Notes: generated by a model not told the origin, from the letters alone. A stretch of DNA of 64,000 nucleotides from Zea mays (GCF_902167145.1 NC_050098.1:18186501-18250500), one strand, 5' to 3'. Counted from the stretch's first letter, positions 1-11,808 are shown. A program made the numbers and translations.

Positions 1-1726
1 CACTAGATAATTTTTCACATTTTTCTCTTTCTAGAGCATAAGCATTTTTAACCTTAACATGTTTCTTGTTTTCCTTGATTAGGAAATCCTCTTGGGAGTC
101 CAAGAGATCATCCTTTTCATGGATAGCATTAATTAGCTCATTTAATTTTTCCTTTTGTTCCATGTTAAGGTTGGCAAAAAGAATACGTAAGTTATCCTCC
201 TCATTTTTATCATCCTCATCACTAGATGTTTCATATTTAGTGGAGGATTTTGATTTTACCTTCTTTTTGCCGTCCTTGGCCATAAGGCACTTGTGGCCGA
301 CGTTGGGGAAGAGGAGGCCTTTGGTGACGGCGATGTTGGCGGCGTCCTCGTCATCGGAGGAGTCGCTTGAGCTTTCGTCGGAGTCCCACTCCCGACAAAC
401 ATGGGCATCGCCGCCCTTCTTCTTGTAGTACTTCTTCTTCTCCTTCCTCTTGCCCTTCTTGTCGTTGTCCCTGTCACTGTCACTTGATAATGGACATTTA
501 GCAATAAAGTGACCGGGCTTACCACACTTGTAGCAAACCTTCTTGGAACGGGATTTGTAGTCCTTCCCCTTCCGTTGCTTGAGGATTTGCCGGAAGCTTT
601 TGATGATTAGGGCCATCTCCTCGTTGTCGAGCTTGGAGGCGTCAATTGGTTGTCTACTTGGTGTAGACTCCTCCTCCGTTGCCTTGAAGGCCACGGGTTG
701 CGCCTCGGATGTGGAAGGCTCATCAAGCTCGTTGATCTTCTTGGAGCCCTTAATCATGCATTCAAAACTAACAAAATTCCCGATGACTTCCTCGGGGGTC
801 ATTTGTGTATATCTAGGATTGCCACGAATTAATTGTACTTGGGTAGGGTTAAGGAAAATAAGGGCTCTCAGAATAACCTTAACCACTTCGTGGTCATCCC
901 ATTTTGTGCTCCCGAGGTTGCGCACTTGGTTCACCAAGGTCTTGAGCCGGTTGTACATGTCTTGTGGCTCCTCCCCTTGGCGAAGACGGAAGCGACCGAG
1001 CTCCCCCTCGATCGTTTCCCGCTTGGTGATCTTGGTGAGTTCATCACCTTCGTGTGCCGTCTTGAGAAGATCCCAAATCTCTTTGGCGTTCTTCAACCCT
1101 TGTACTTTGTTGTATTCCTCCTTGCTTAAAGAGGCAAGGAGAATGGTTGTGGCTTGAGAGTTGAAGTGCTCGATTTGGGCTACTTCGTCCGAGTCGTAGT
1201 CCTCATCCCCTACGGATGGTACCTGTACACCATACTCAACAACATCCCATAATCTTTTGTGGAGAGAGATTAGATGAAATTGCATCAAATTACTCCACAT
1301 AGCATAATCTTCACCATTAAAAGTTGGTGGTTTGCCTAATGGGACGGAAAGTAAAGGTGTATGTTTAGGAACGCGAGGGTAGCGTAGGGGGATCTTACTA
1401 TACTTCTTACGCTCTTGGCGTTTAGAAGTGACGGACGCCGCGTCGGAGCCGGAGGTGGAGGTCGATGAAGTGTCGGTCTCGTAGAAGACCACCTTCCTCA
1501 TCCTTTTGTGCTTGTCCCCACTCCGATGCGGCTTGTGAGAAGATTTTTCCTTCTTCTCCTTATGTTGAGAGGAGGAAGATCTTTTCTCCTTCCGCTTGGA
1601 GGATTTCTTCTTCTTCTCTCTTCTCTTGGTGCGGGACTCTTCCGATGAAGATGAAGTGCTCCCTTGGCTTGTAGTGGGCTTGTCGTCGCCGGTCTCCATC
1701 TCCTTCTTGGCGTGATCTCCCGACAT
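1..1726 (-). CDS. Ty1/copia (SIRE-type) gag-pol, 5' part, runs off the window
   Basis: A single minus-strand frame is open from an ATG at 1726 to the window edge, about 575 codons without a stop. The N-terminus (MSGDHAKKEMETG) leads into a Lys/Ser-rich segment, then a copia-type gag core, then a CCHC zinc knuckle (CYKCGKPGHFIAKC, about 494-536). Acidic and Lys-rich linkers follow, and a heptad-like stretch ends at position 2. This is gag, which packages element RNA; protease, integrase and RT would lie left of the window. A PBS and an LTR sit directly upstream, which fixes the start. The long gag with a basic N-terminus fits the SIRE/Maximus lineage (Opie/Ji-like in maize). The gag part looks intact. 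Family name is from recall, not from a search. Confidence 0.9.
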   Translation of the reverse strand, partial: MSGDHAKKEMETGDDKPTTSQGSTSSSSEESRTKRREKKKKSSKRKEKRSSSSQHKEKKEKSSHKPHRSGDKHKRMRKVVFYETDTSSTSTSGSDAASVTSKRQERKKYSKIPLRYPRVPKHTPLLSVPLGKPPTFNGEDYAMWSNLMQFHLISLHKRLWDVVEYGVQVPSVGDEDYDSDEVAQIEHFNSQATTILLASLSKEEYNKVQGLKNAKEIWDLLKTAHEGDELTKITKRETIEGELGRFRLRQGEEPQDMYNRLKTLVNQVRNLGSTKWDDHEVVKVILRALIFLNPTQVQLIRGNPRYTQMTPEEVIGNFVSFECMIKGSKKINELDEPSTSEAQPVAFKATEEESTPSRQPIDASKLDNEEMALIIKSFRQILKQRKGKDYKSRSKKVCYKCGKPGHFIAKCPLSSDSDRDNDKKGKRKEKKKYYKKKGGDAHVCREWDSDESSSDSSDDEDAANIAVTKGLLFPNVGHKCLMAKDGKKKVKSKSSTKYETSSDEDDKNEEDNLRILFANLNMEQKEKLNELINAIHEKDDLLDSQEDFLIKENKKHVKVKNAYALEREKCEKLSS

Positions 1727-1759
1727 CACTTCGAGCGGTTAGGCTCTAATGAAGCACCG

Positions 1760-1772
1760 GGCTCTGATACCA
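1760..1772 (-). promoter_or_regulatory. Primer binding site (initiator tRNA-Met type)
   Basis: Read on the minus strand this is TGGTATCAGAGCC, complementary to the 3' end of plant initiator tRNA-Met, the usual primer of plant copia elements. It lies two bases inside the LTR end (the LTR ends in TATCA, then AT, then the PBS) and upstream of the gag ATG at 1726, which confirms element polarity. Confidence 0.9.
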
Positions 1773-1774
1773 AT

Positions 1775-3103
1775 TGATAGTCGCCTAGAGGGGGGGGGGG
1801 GTGAATAGGGCGAAACTGAAATTTACAAAAATAATCACAACTACAAGCCGGGGTTAGCGTTAGTAATAATAAATGAGTCCGCAAGAGAGGGCGCAAAACA
1901 AATCGCAAGCAAATAAGGAAAGTGACACGTGGATTTGTTTTACCGAGGTTCGGTTCTTGCAAACCTACTCCCCGTTGAGGAGGCCACAAAGGCCGGGTCT
2001 CTTTCAACCCTTCCCTCTCTCAAACGGTCCCTCGGACCGAGTGAGCTTTCCTTCTTCTCAATCAACCGGGAACAAAACTTCCCCGCAAGGGCCACCACAC
2101 AATTGGTGCCTCTTGCCTTGGTTACAATTGAGTGTTGATCACAAGAGCAAAAGAGAAAGAAAGAATGCGATCCAAGCGCAAGAGCTCAAAAGAACACGGC
2201 AAATCACTCTCTCTAGTCACTAGGGTTTTGTGTGGAATTGGAGAGGATTTGATCTCTTTGAATGTGTCTAGAATTGAATGCCTAGCTCTTGTAAGTGGTT
2301 GAGAAGTGGGAAAACTTGGATGGCTATGAATGTGGGATGGTTGGGGTATTTATAGCCCCAACCACCCAACTTGACCGTTGGCTGGAGGCTTCTGTTCGAT
2401 GGCGCACCGGACAGTCCGGTGCACACCGGACAGTCCGGTGCCCCTGCCACGTCAGCGTTGCCGTTGGATTCTAGCCGTTGGAGCTTCTGACTTGTGGGCC
2501 CGCCTGGGTGTCCGGTGCACACCGGACATGCACTGTTTGATGTCCGGTGCACCGGTATGGGCAGCCCTGACGTCTGCGCGCGCTGCGCGCGCATTTAATG
2601 CAGCGCAGGGAGCCGTTGGCGCCGCAGGGAGCCGTTGCTCCGCTGGCACACCGGACAGTCCGGTGCACACCGGACAGTCCGGTGAATTTTAGCGGAGCGG
2701 CTGCCGCGCGAACCCGAGGCTGGCGAGTTCCGGAGGCCGATCTTCCTTGGAGCACCGGACATGTCCGGTGCACACCGGACAGTCCGGTGAATTATAGCGC
2801 GCCGGCTTCCGAGAAATCCCGAGGGTGAAGGGTTTGAGTCTGAGTCCCCTGGTGCACCGGACAGGTACTGTTCACTGTCCGGTGGCACACCGGACAGTCC
2901 GGTGCGCCAGACCAGGGGTGCCCTCGGTTGCCCCTTTGCTCCTTTATTGAATCCAACACTTGGTCTTTTTATTGGCTGAGTGTGAACCTTTTACACCTGT
3001 ATAATCTATACACTTGGGCAAACTAGTTAGTCCAAAGATTTGTGTTGGGCAATTCAACCACCAAAATTATATAGGAACTAGGTGTAAGCCTAATTCCCTT
3101 TCA
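1775..3103 (-). repeat. 5' LTR of the SIRE-type copia element
   Basis: The minus strand starts TGAAAGGGAATTAGGC at 3103 and ends in CTATCA at 1775, giving TG..CA ends and 1329 bp. A TATA box (CTATAAATA) reads on the minus strand at 2347-2355. A G-run sits at about 1791-1800 near the 3' end of the LTR. The target-site base run on the right is ATTCG (3104-3108); its partner lies outside the window. The LTR is rich in a CCGGACAGTCCGG palindrome. Confidence 0.9.
2404..2903. repeat. Cluster of CACCGGAC-N-GTCCGGTG palindromes in the LTR
   Basis: About a dozen copies of the short palindrome ACCGGACAGTCCGGT (variants with A, T or spacer bases in the middle) occur singly and as head-to-tail pairs upstream of the TATA box of the minus-strand LTR. 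The same motif clusters in the unrelated solo LTR at 26437-27848. It may be a regulatory array or a hairpin-forming repeat; function is not known from the sequence. Confidence 0.85.
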
Positions 3104-3380
3104 ATTCGTTGAAAAGCCAATTGGAGCAATCGAAGATATTTGAAAAGTTATTTAGTTTCTTAAACTTAGAGAATCTAAATTCTTTGGATAATCATAATAT
3201 GCAGAAGTGTTGCACTTCTTTTGCATAAACTTTTTTTCTTATCATAACTTATCTGATATTGATCTCCGTGGTTCTATCAATGAATTATAAGTGTTGCAGT
3301 TGTAGATAGTTACCCAAATGTATCTCTTGTATATCGGGTTTTATTGGTCATTCTGTGTCCGTAACCTCAGCTAAAAGAAG
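3104..3380. other. Unassigned spacer between two LTRs
   Basis: AT-rich sequence without an ORF of note or a recognised repeat. It is the host or older-repeat sequence into which both the copia element and the Huck-like LTR inserted. Confidence 0.6.
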
Positions 3381-4759
3381 TGTCGGGGACCATAATTAGG
3401 AGTACCCCCAAGACTCCTAAACTCGGCTGGTAATCACCATCAGCACAAGCTGCAAAAGCCTGATGGGCGCAATTCAGGTCAAGGCTCCGTCCACTCAAGG
3501 GACACGATCTCGCCTCGCCCGAGCCCAGCCTCGGGCAAGAACAGTAGACCTAGGCGGATTCACGCCTCGCCCGAGGGCCTCCTCAAGCAACGGGCGCACC
3601 TTCGACTCGCCCGAGACCCAGCTCGGGTAGGCTTCGCAATGAAGCAACCTTGGCCAGATCGCCTCGCCAACCGACCGTATAGCAGGAGCATTCAATGCAA
3701 GGATCGCCTGACACCTTATCCTGACGCGCGTTCCTCAGTCGGCAGGGCCGAAGTGACCGCAGTCACTTCGCCCCTCCACTGACTGACCTGACAGGAAAAC
3801 AACGCCGCCTGCCCTGCTCCGACTGCTGTGCCACCCGCCAGGGTGAGGCTGACAGCAGCCGAGTCCAGCCTCAGGCGCCATAGGAAGCTCCGCCTCGCCC
3901 GACCCCGGGGCTCGGCCCCGCCTCGACCTCGGAAGACGGTCTCCGCCTCATCCGACCCCAGGGCTCGGACTAAACCTCGACCTCGGAAGACGGTCTCCGC
4001 CTCGCCCGACCCCAGGGCTCGGACTGAACCTCGACCTCGGAAGACGGTCTCCGCCTCACCCGACCCCAGGGCTCGGACTCAACCTCGATCTCGGAAGACG
4101 ATCTCCGCCTCGCCCGACCTTAGGCTCGGACCGACCACGTTACAGGGGGGTACATCATTACCCTACCCCTAGCTAGCTCAGGCTACGGGGAACAAGACCG
4201 GCGTCCCATCTGGCTCGCCCCGGTAAACAAGTAATGATGGCACCCCGCGTGCTCCCATGACGACGGCGGTTCTCAGCCCCCTACGGAAGCAAGAAGACGT
4301 CAGCAAGGTCCCGACAGCCCCGACAGCTGTGCTTCTACAGGGCTCAAGTGCTCCTCCGACGACCACGACATCACATGCACAGGGCACTAACACCTCTCCG
4401 ACAGCCACGTCGGCATGTACATAGGGCTCTGGCTCCTCTCTGCCGGACACGTTAGCACATTTCTACACCCCCAATTGTACACCTGGACCCTCTCCTTACA
4501 TCTATAAAAGGAAGGTCCAGGGCCCTCGTACGAGGAGGTGGCCGCGCGGGAGGACGGGCTGACGGACAGGCTCTCTCTCTCTCCCTCGCGGACGCTTGTA
4601 ACCCCCTACTGCAAGCGCATCCACCCTGGGCGCAGGACAACACGAAGCCGCAGTTTTCCCCCTCCTTGTGTTCCGTCTCGCGCTGACCCATCTGTGCTGG
4701 AGCACGCAGCGACAATTTACTCGTCGGTCCAGGGACCCCCCGGGGTCGAAACGCCGACA
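3381..4759 (+). mobile_element. Solo LTR, Huck-like Ty3/gypsy, with TSD
   Basis: The segment begins TGTCGGGGACCATAATTAGG and ends CGAAACGCCGACA (1379 bp, TG..CA). It is flanked by a perfect 5-bp target-site duplication, AGAAG at 3376-3380 and AGAAG at 4760-4764. No PBS, coding region or second LTR is attached, so it is a solo LTR left by recombination between two LTRs. A TATA box (TATAAAAG) lies at 4503-4510 in plus orientation. The start and the repeated CTCGCCCGA/CTCGG motifs match what I recall of the maize Huck LTR; family assignment is by recall. Confidence 0.9.
3884..4126 (+). repeat. 54-bp tandem repeat, four copies, inside the solo LTR
   Basis: The core GGAAGACGGTCTCCGCCTC recurs at 3931, 3985, 4039 and 4093, a constant 54-bp spacing, with a CCCGACCCCAGGGCTCGGAC linker. 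Because 54 is a multiple of three, one plus frame stays open across it; this is a by-product and not evidence of a gene. Confidence 0.9.
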
Positions 4760-4764
4760 AGAAG

Positions 4765-6194
4765 TTTTTCAAAGTTAAAGTTATTGAAAATTTATTTGAG
4801 ATCAACTATGGCATAAAAAATATTAAATGGCTTAGCTACATGCCTACATGTTCTATCGAGAAGCATATATTAGAAAAATATCGATCTAAATATTGTCCTC
4901 ATAGATTTTGCTTCAAGAAATGCTCGACGGAGTTATTTATTTTTAGAGATATTAGAGCTATATGTAATATAAATATGTAATTTAAAATACTCTAAATTTT
5001 ATTCTCACTTAAGGTATTCATACTGCTTTACCATTGTTTTACTGTCCTATTTTGCTTCTATTTTACTACAATTATTGATAATAAAAAAGAAAGTTAAAGG
5101 ACACAAACATCAATATCGAGCCAAGCGTTGGATTTCCTATGCCTAGAGCCAGGACGATTTACCTGTCACACATTTGCTTCCGAGGCTGCCATCCAAACAA
5201 GGCCTCCCATAGGGTAGGCCATACATTTCCCACTAAACCAACTAGACACTGTATTTTTTCACCACGAAACCAAGCGTACACTATAATTTTTCTCCATACA
5301 ACCAATCAAACAATGTCATTTCTGTTGAACTAAAAGTTTTTTTTCCTACTACTCCCTCTATTCTAAACTCAACATAATTTTTTTCTATATAAATTATTTT
5401 CACTATTTATGTGGACCTAATATATATTTAAGTGCACATGCATTATGTATTTATAGAAGTGAAAATATCTTATAAATTGAAATAGATTATGTGTGTAATA
5501 TAAGCTAGAGAAGCAAAATCTAGAACCAATCAATATGATATACATGTTGGACCCATTTTTGCTACTTGGATCAACACCACACTGCCTGCTGGACCCATCC
5601 TTGCACCCCACTCACCGAATTGACCGTTTAGGTCTTGTTTAATGTCTATTTATCTATCCGAGTCCATGTGTTGAAGTGAATTACTATAAAAAATTAAACT
5701 AAATTCTACATCTATTTACCTCAACACACGTGGTGGAATGAGGTGAATATATGGCATCCAATCAGTTTTATTATTGAAACATCTATGTTATTGAAATCTT
5801 AAATTGTATTGTATTGTATTGTTTGATGTGTGGTTCGAGGTCCAAACGTCCGTAGCATCAAGCCCTCAAGTAAATTTAGGGTACCAAGACATTTTATTCT
5901 AGAACATCTCCGTCCCAAAAAAAACATTCTTAAGGGCCTTATAACATAGTTAATTCAAACTATTGTAAATTTAACTAAATTTATGTAAAAAGATGTCGAT
6001 ATTTATGATTTCAAATTTATATAATATAGTTTAGGATTATAAACATTGATACTTTTCTATATAAACTAAGTACTGGTTTAATTTGACTAAACCTACAAAG
6101 TCAATTCATTCTTCGACCAACAAGGGTAGACAAGGTATATACCATAACTAATAGGTTGCATGTGCATTGGCCATCTTCATCCATTGATATTTAG
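4765..6194. other. Intergenic AT-rich region, no gene seen
   Basis: No convincing coding sequence. A possible Stowaway-like end (ACTCCCTCTATTC) is at about 5350 but no matching right end was found. The rest is AT-rich spacer upstream of the methyltransferase gene. Confidence 0.6.
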
Positions 6195-6196
6195 TA

Positions 6197-6277
6197 CTAC
6201 CTCCGTTTCTAAATATTTGACGCCCAACAGTTCATCTTTGAACTAGGAAACGTCATGTATAAAAAAAAAGAGGGAGT
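6197..6277. mobile_element. Small Stowaway-like MITE
   Basis: Left end CTACCTCCGTTTCTAAATAT and right end AAAAAGAGGGAGTAG are inverted relatives of the Stowaway (Tc1/mariner) consensus, with TA at the borders. At about 80 bp it is a deleted copy, about 0.9 kb upstream of the downstream start codon. Confidence 0.6.
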
Positions 6278-6428
6278 AGTTAGTTGGTCATACATCACTA
6301 CTGTTTTTATATATAACATACAATTACTTTATGCAACACAAACTGACAAGAGCTAGAGCCGAGTGCTCATGATTCGAATTTTAGTAGCTGTATTTTTTTT
6401 TGATATTTTGCTGACGCTTGAGAAATAC

Positions 6429-6583
6429 TCAAAAACGAAATTGAAAAGAGCAGTGACGAGCAGTCAACGTTATGGACGAGCACTATGGAGTTGGGCCGAA
6501 ACCCACCCGGGCCAGCCCACCGGCAGTCCGGCACCCAGACACAGCCAGCAACCAACCAACACAAAAACGAAATTGAAAAGACG
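6429..6583 (+). repeat. Short direct repeat in the upstream region
   Basis: The 19-base string CAAAAACGAAATTGAAAAG occurs at about 6430 and again at about 6562, flanking roughly 115 bp of host sequence. Significance unknown; it could be a footprint of a lost insertion or a local duplication. Confidence 0.5.
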
Positions 6584-6789
6584 ATAGGCCCCACCTGTAA
6601 GTCTCCTTAAGGACACGACGCGTGCACGACCGACATCCCCGAACAAAATCTCCTCCGCCACCAACCCTCGGAATTCGGGCCGCGCTCCACTAATCCTCGT
6701 ATCGGTCGCTAATGGCGTGCTGATCTGGCACCGTCGCATACAGCAGGGCGCTCTTTATTCGCCTGTGTGAGCTTCAGCGAAGTTAATCC

Positions 6790-7154
6790 CATTTTCCGTG
6801 CCCGCGCCCGTGCCGTACCGTCCCTATCACACCGGATCGCCACTCGCTCCCCCCCACCCCACTCCGCCCCACCTCCGCGCCTCAGATCCATCCCCAACCG
6901 GCAACCCTAGCGCCGGGTTCCTCCTCCTCGGATCCGCCCGCCGCCGCGCGGACTCCATTGCCAGAGGTACCGCCGCCGCCGCCTCGCGCTAGAAGGGATT
7001 CCGATCTACGGCCGACGCATACCTTGCCGCGGCATTGTTGGAGAATTCCCATTTTGTTTTGGCTAATCTGAGCGATGCTGTGTTCACGTGACCAGGTGAT
7101 CGAGGGGGAGAGATAGAGCTTGGGTGGTCGGATTAGGGAGAGAGGGAGGGGAGG
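6790..7154 (+). promoter_or_regulatory. Probable 5' UTR (with possible leader intron) of the CGR-like gene
   Basis: GC-rich, CT-rich leader sequence precedes the ATG at 7155. A plausible leader intron runs from a donor near 6967 (CCAGAG then GTACCG) to an acceptor near 7096 (TGACCAG). No clear TATA box was identified. The boundaries are inferred, not supported by transcripts. Confidence 0.4.
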
Positions 7155-10100
7155 ATGTCCAGACGGTCGTTGAACCCGAGCCGGCGGGTGGCGGACGGGG
7201 GTCTGCCGACAGTCGGAGGCCTGTTCCACCCCAAGTCACGCTCGCCTCCCGTGCTTACTATTGCCCTAGTCGTCCTGGTAATTCTAGCTCTCTGTTTGTT
7301 ACCCGACTGCTACTGCTGTTACTTCGAATTTTCCTGATGGTGATGGGGCATATGCTCATGTTTGCAGGGTGTCATTCTTCTCGTCGCCTACTTCAACAGC
7401 GGCTCAGGTCGGTTAAAGATTCTCGGTTAGATTCGCTCACCCATTTTCCTAATTAATGTTGGATTACAAAAGGTTTGTGCTTGCTACATGGCGATAGAAC
7501 ATGTCTTGTGACATGTACAACTCAAATTCTTCGCTGTAGGCTGGCAAAAGAGTCTGTGACTTTATAATCAAATTCATCAATTGTTTTCTAGCCAGTACAT
7601 CGTTTGAGAGTGGGGACACACCAAACATGTACAACTGCTAGTTGTTTGTCAAAAAATAATAATGTCTATGTATTATCATGCAATTTGAAAGCAAACCGAG
7701 TAACCGACTCAGGCACTGTTTGTTTACCACCTAGATTATATAAGTTGGATTATGGTGGAAGGGTAGGAGGGTAAAATATCACTTTGAGATCACAAATAAG
7801 CTGAAATAAGCTATCCAATGCTAGCTTATTTATGGTCCCAAAATGATATTTTACCCTCTTACCCTTCCACCATAATTCAACTTATATAATCTAGGAGAGA
7901 AACAAACACACCCTTAAGTCAGTACTTATGCTTTGTTCGAAAAGTCCAAAATTAAAACCAATCAGTGTTTCCTTGTCTTTTTGTTTGACTCTTTCTTTAA
8001 TGACCAGGTGTAACTGTTACAAGCAGAGAGTCTGTGACCAGGTCTGAAGGTACAACTTTTTTTTCTCCCTATTGTCTCGTTTTGGGTTGCAAATCACCCG
8101 CTGATGTTATTTCTTTAGTCATCCAAAATTCTGTATTCTCCTTTAAACTTGCTCTTTACTGTGTCGTTAAAATTGCAGGTTCAAATATTTTTTGTTCTCC
8201 TGATTACAAGGTTGCACTTATTGTAGTTTGCAATTGAGATGCTTAATTAGTTTTACTTCAATATATTGTATCCATGGCTATGTTTTTGTTATCTTAGCAT
8301 TGTTGAGTAGTGCAGTTACCCCAAAATCTTACAGACACATTCTGTATGCTAATTCTTAGGAGCAATATCCTATGGTTACAATGCATTTATATTATTCTGC
8401 CTCCATTTTTACTGCAATAGTGTCCTATTTCCTTTGTAACTGATTTGATGTTTGGTATTCTTCAGTAAGATATGAAATATCTTGCAGTGCATCCAATACT
8501 AGTAACTGGTGACCAGCAATCAACCTCATGATAAATAGCAAACACTGAAACGAACTCTGCTGTGCCACTATGATTTGGTTCCCTGATTCTTGGTAACTCA
8601 AAACATATTTATTTTTCTCCTTATTCCCATATGATCAGGAGGACCAGTAGCTAATTTTCTACATTAGGTACATGATTATTTAGTTTCTTTAGTTATGTTC
8701 ACATTTTTCTTTCCCAACATGTTGATGGGGGAAGTTTTGTTCTCTTAATCTCAGACTTTCCATCTACATCTGCATCCAGGTTCTTGCACATCAGAAGTTA
8801 TGCGGGTGCTTCCATATCTTAAAAAGGCATATGGAAATGCCATGCAAAAGGTTCTCCATGTAGGCCCTGATAGTTGTACAGTAGTTTCTAATTTGTTGAA
8901 AGAAGGAAAGGTTGAAGCTTGGGGAGTGGAGCCTTATGATTTGGAAGATACTGACAGTACTTGCAAAAGCCTCGTGCGCAAGGGCTTTGTCCGTATGTCT
9001 GATATTAAGTTCCCCCTTCCGTACCGTCCAGATTCTTTTAATCTTGTTGTGGTGTCAGATGCTTTAGATTATCTGACCCCAAGGTATCTGAACAAAACAC
9101 TTCCAGATTTAGCAAGGGTTTCCACAGATGGCCTTGTTATTTTTGCTGGTATGTGTTTTTTTTCTTGAAACATTTACTGCCTTCTATTTTTCCTTGGAAA
9201 ACCCTCGTTTACCTTTGTGTGGTAAAAGAGCTATGTTTAATAAGTGATCATGCGTTCTTTTTTACTATCAGAAAATGGTTATATGCTACTGATCGTCTAT
9301 ATTCCTTTGGTTGCTGTTATATTTGAAACAAACCATCTTTGACTTGAAATATCCTCTCTGTTGTTTTTCCACGTGTATTTCTGTAACTGTATTAATCTTA
9401 GCTGTGTGTCTTGATCTGATTGGATTTCCTTTCCAAGTGGAAACAATAAAACGGAATCATGTGGATGAACCTTAAAGAAGTATACGTTTGATGTTTCTAT
9501 CTTAAGATAACAGAACTAAATATGTGATAGTGCAACATCAGATGATACAAGGATGAACCTTAAAAGCAGTATGTGTTTCTATCTTAAGATGACAGATTTA
9601 AATCTAGGGTAGTGCAACCTCAGGTGATACTAATGTCTTGGAGATCAAAGTGCTATCAACTTTTAATTTGTGGTCTCTGGAGTAGGTAGTTAGGTACATG
9701 ATTGAACTCTTGTGGTGGGTACTGGAGTTGAAACTTTTCTGCTCAAACAACTCTATATTCCTTTTTGAGTATCAAGTCGTTCAAGGTTGGCAATCTGTCA
9801 GTAATGCCCACCTAGGCCCTGAATAATGCTCTACTCCTGTACTCTTTATACCATTATTTACCAAATGTTTAAAGTTTAAACATAACTTTTTTGTGGTATA
9901 CGTGGACGGCCTAGATCATCTGAGAAGTGTTTGTTTCATTTCATCTTTACAGGCAACCCAGGTCAGCAGAAAGCTAAGGTCTCAGAACTACCAAAATTTG
10001 GAAGACCGGTATGTATAGATGGTTTATATTGATAGCATGCAAGTCTGTTTTACATATGACTTAACTAGATGTCCAAATTTTACTAAGGCAAACTTATTGT

Positions 10101-10609
10101 TCTATGCATTTACTGAGGATGTGTTATGACATAACTTGGTACACATGTTACCTCTTGCTAAGTCTACCAGTGCAATCGAATATTGATGGTGGGTATTGTT
10201 TAGAGCCTGTTGCTGTAGCAGTTTTGTTGTGTTATGGCTGTATGTTTTGTTGGTTCCACACCATAGTAGGGGATACTGTTAGTGCTATTGATGGTTGGTG
10301 GCTTGGTGTTAATCAGAGACTATTGTGTTTTTTTGTGCCTATTTCCAAGTACTATGCATACTGAAGGAAGGCCATAATCTTTTTTGTTGGTAAGGATTTG
10401 TCACGACTGGCAAATTAGTTTCCTTCACTGAAAAAATCAACACTGTTTGTCTTCAGGCAAAGTTGCGGAGTTCTTCATGGTGGACACGGTACTTTGTCCA
10501 GACCGGCTTGACAGAGAACGAAGGGCCGCTGAAGAAATTCGAAGATGCTACATCCAAGAACAAATACAAACCAGGTTGTCAGATCTTCCACCTAAGTTCG
10601 CCAAGGTGA
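7155..10609 (+). CDS. CGR2/CGR3-like Golgi pectin methyltransferase, 6 exons
   Basis: Exons, from consistent GT-AG junctions and phases: 7155-7277, 7368-7407, 8008-8049, 8780-9148, 9953-10008, 10457-10609; 783 nt, 260 aa. The protein opens MSRRSLNPSRR, followed by a membrane anchor spanning the exon 1/2 junction (about residues 31-50, VLTIALVVL then GVILLVAYF), as in a type II Golgi protein. A SAM-binding-like motif VLHVGPDSC is encoded by exon 4, then WGVEPYD, FPLPYRPDSFNLVVVSDALDYL-type methyltransferase core, and SSWWTRYFVQ near the end. Length and layout match the plant CGR2/CGR3 (cotton Golgi-related) family, involved in homogalacturonan methylation. Start chosen as the first ATG giving the conserved MSRR N-terminus. 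All key segments appear intact. Confidence 0.9.
7712..7913. mobile_element. Foldback MITE (Tourist-like) in intron 2 of the CGR-like gene
   Basis: The ends GGCACTGTTTGTTT and AAACAAACACACCC are imperfect inverted repeats, and the pairing continues inward for most of the 202 bp (CTAGATTATATAAGTTGGAT against CAACTTATATAATCTAGG). The bordering triplets are TCA and TTA, a near-match to the TTA/TAA target site of PIF/Harbinger Tourist elements. It lies wholly in the intron, so should not alter the protein. Confidence 0.75.
9463..9634 (+). repeat. 88-bp tandem duplication in intron 4
   Basis: GGATGAACCTTAAA starts at 9463 and again at 9551; both copies contain TTTCTATCTTAAGAT and a diverged TAGTGCAAC(A/C)TCAG(A/G)TGATAC. 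Noncoding, diverged by roughly 10-15%. Confidence 0.8.
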
Positions 10610-11660
10610 TGCGCATCCATAGCACCTTGAATTGTTGTCACACCCCCTGCCCTCCTCCGGTTGGCTTGCTCATTGTTCGTGTGGAGGAAATCGTCGCAAA
10701 AAAAGCCATCAGGAATAGGTTAGCTTATGTAGAGAGGCTCCGACACTTGTTGCTAGAAATTCACTCTGGAAATTAAATTGTGTCCCCCAATGATTGCAAA
10801 CTGGAGCCCCGCTGGGATATATATGTAAGAACTTTCACGCTGTTGTACCGCTGTGCTATCCATGTATTGTCAGGTGTTCACCGAGCAGTTTGAAATGTAA
10901 AGCTCTTGATGATCCAGGAGGCGGGGGGCTATATTTGACCACTAGTTGTAGACATCGTACCATGTCATTTTCAGCAAGTTGGATGATGCTTCAAGCCGAC
11001 CCGTTCTTTTCTGAGACGCGAGAAAGATGGTCTACCAAATTCTGTATCAAAGCTCAGTTTAATTATAGGCCCCAAGTTTCGAGGTCGAAGTCTCGAACGC
11101 AAGCTTGCTTCACCTAACAGACAAAGGAACCGGGGGGGTGGCATGAACGCATAACAAACATCACCAGAATTTGTCCTAACGTCAGGTAAGTTGTCTACAA
11201 CGTGCATCTTTTCTGTGGCCCTGCATTCATTTCTTGAAGCAGAAGGCCATTCGTGGTGGTGGTGATTGGATTGGTCTTCCTCTACTCCCACCTCCAGGCC
11301 AGATTCTGAAACCCGGAGCAGGTGTAGCAGGCGGCAGGCACCACAAAAAGAAATCGTTGCCCCCACCAACTTGCGCTGTTCCCACACCCAAATAATATTC
11401 CCGGCTGCTGCATAAACTACTGCATCTTGTATTCCTGTGCTTCCTGGTGTCCTGGTTGATAAATACTCCCCTCCAGGCGTCTACAGACCACACAGGCACA
11501 TTATCCAACTCCTCTTCCAGTTGACGCGGCATCCTCTCCTTGACCATTTCCCTTTCCTCCCAGCCTCCTCTAGCAGCCGTATCACTAATCCAGTTGTTCC
11601 CCACTACCGCCTCTGGTCGAATTGATTAGTCAAAGTCCAGAGGCCAGAGCACATCTCTGT
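10610..11660. other. 3' UTR and intergenic region
   Basis: The first few hundred bases are probably the 3' UTR of the CGR-like gene. The remainder is intergenic. No recognised domain in any frame. Confidence 0.5.
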
Positions 11661-11667
11661 CTCGCTA

Positions 11668-11680
11668 ATCGCCTTCATAA
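11668..11680 (+). promoter_or_regulatory. Possible TATA box of the small MEGLLPFLYR gene
   Basis: TTCATAAACC lies about 130 bp upstream of the ATG at 11809 in otherwise C-rich sequence. Positional inference only. Confidence 0.35.
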
Positions 11681-11808
11681 ACCCCTGCCGCAGCCGCGCT
11701 CGCCGCCCAGACCAACCAAACACACACAACTGTAGCCGTCGTCGTCGTTGGCGTGCGTGTTGCTCTGCTTTCGGAGCCCGTGCGCGAGCGGAACCAAAGT
11801 AGCAGACC

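Noticed and set aside
3828..4172. 114-codon plus frame, Arg/Pro-rich, repeated
   Set aside because: It is the 54-bp tandem repeat of the solo LTR, open only because the period is a multiple of three.
5350..5500. Stowaway MITE beginning ACTCCCTCTATTC
   Set aside because: Only one end is recognisable; no inverted partner or TSD, so not called as an element.
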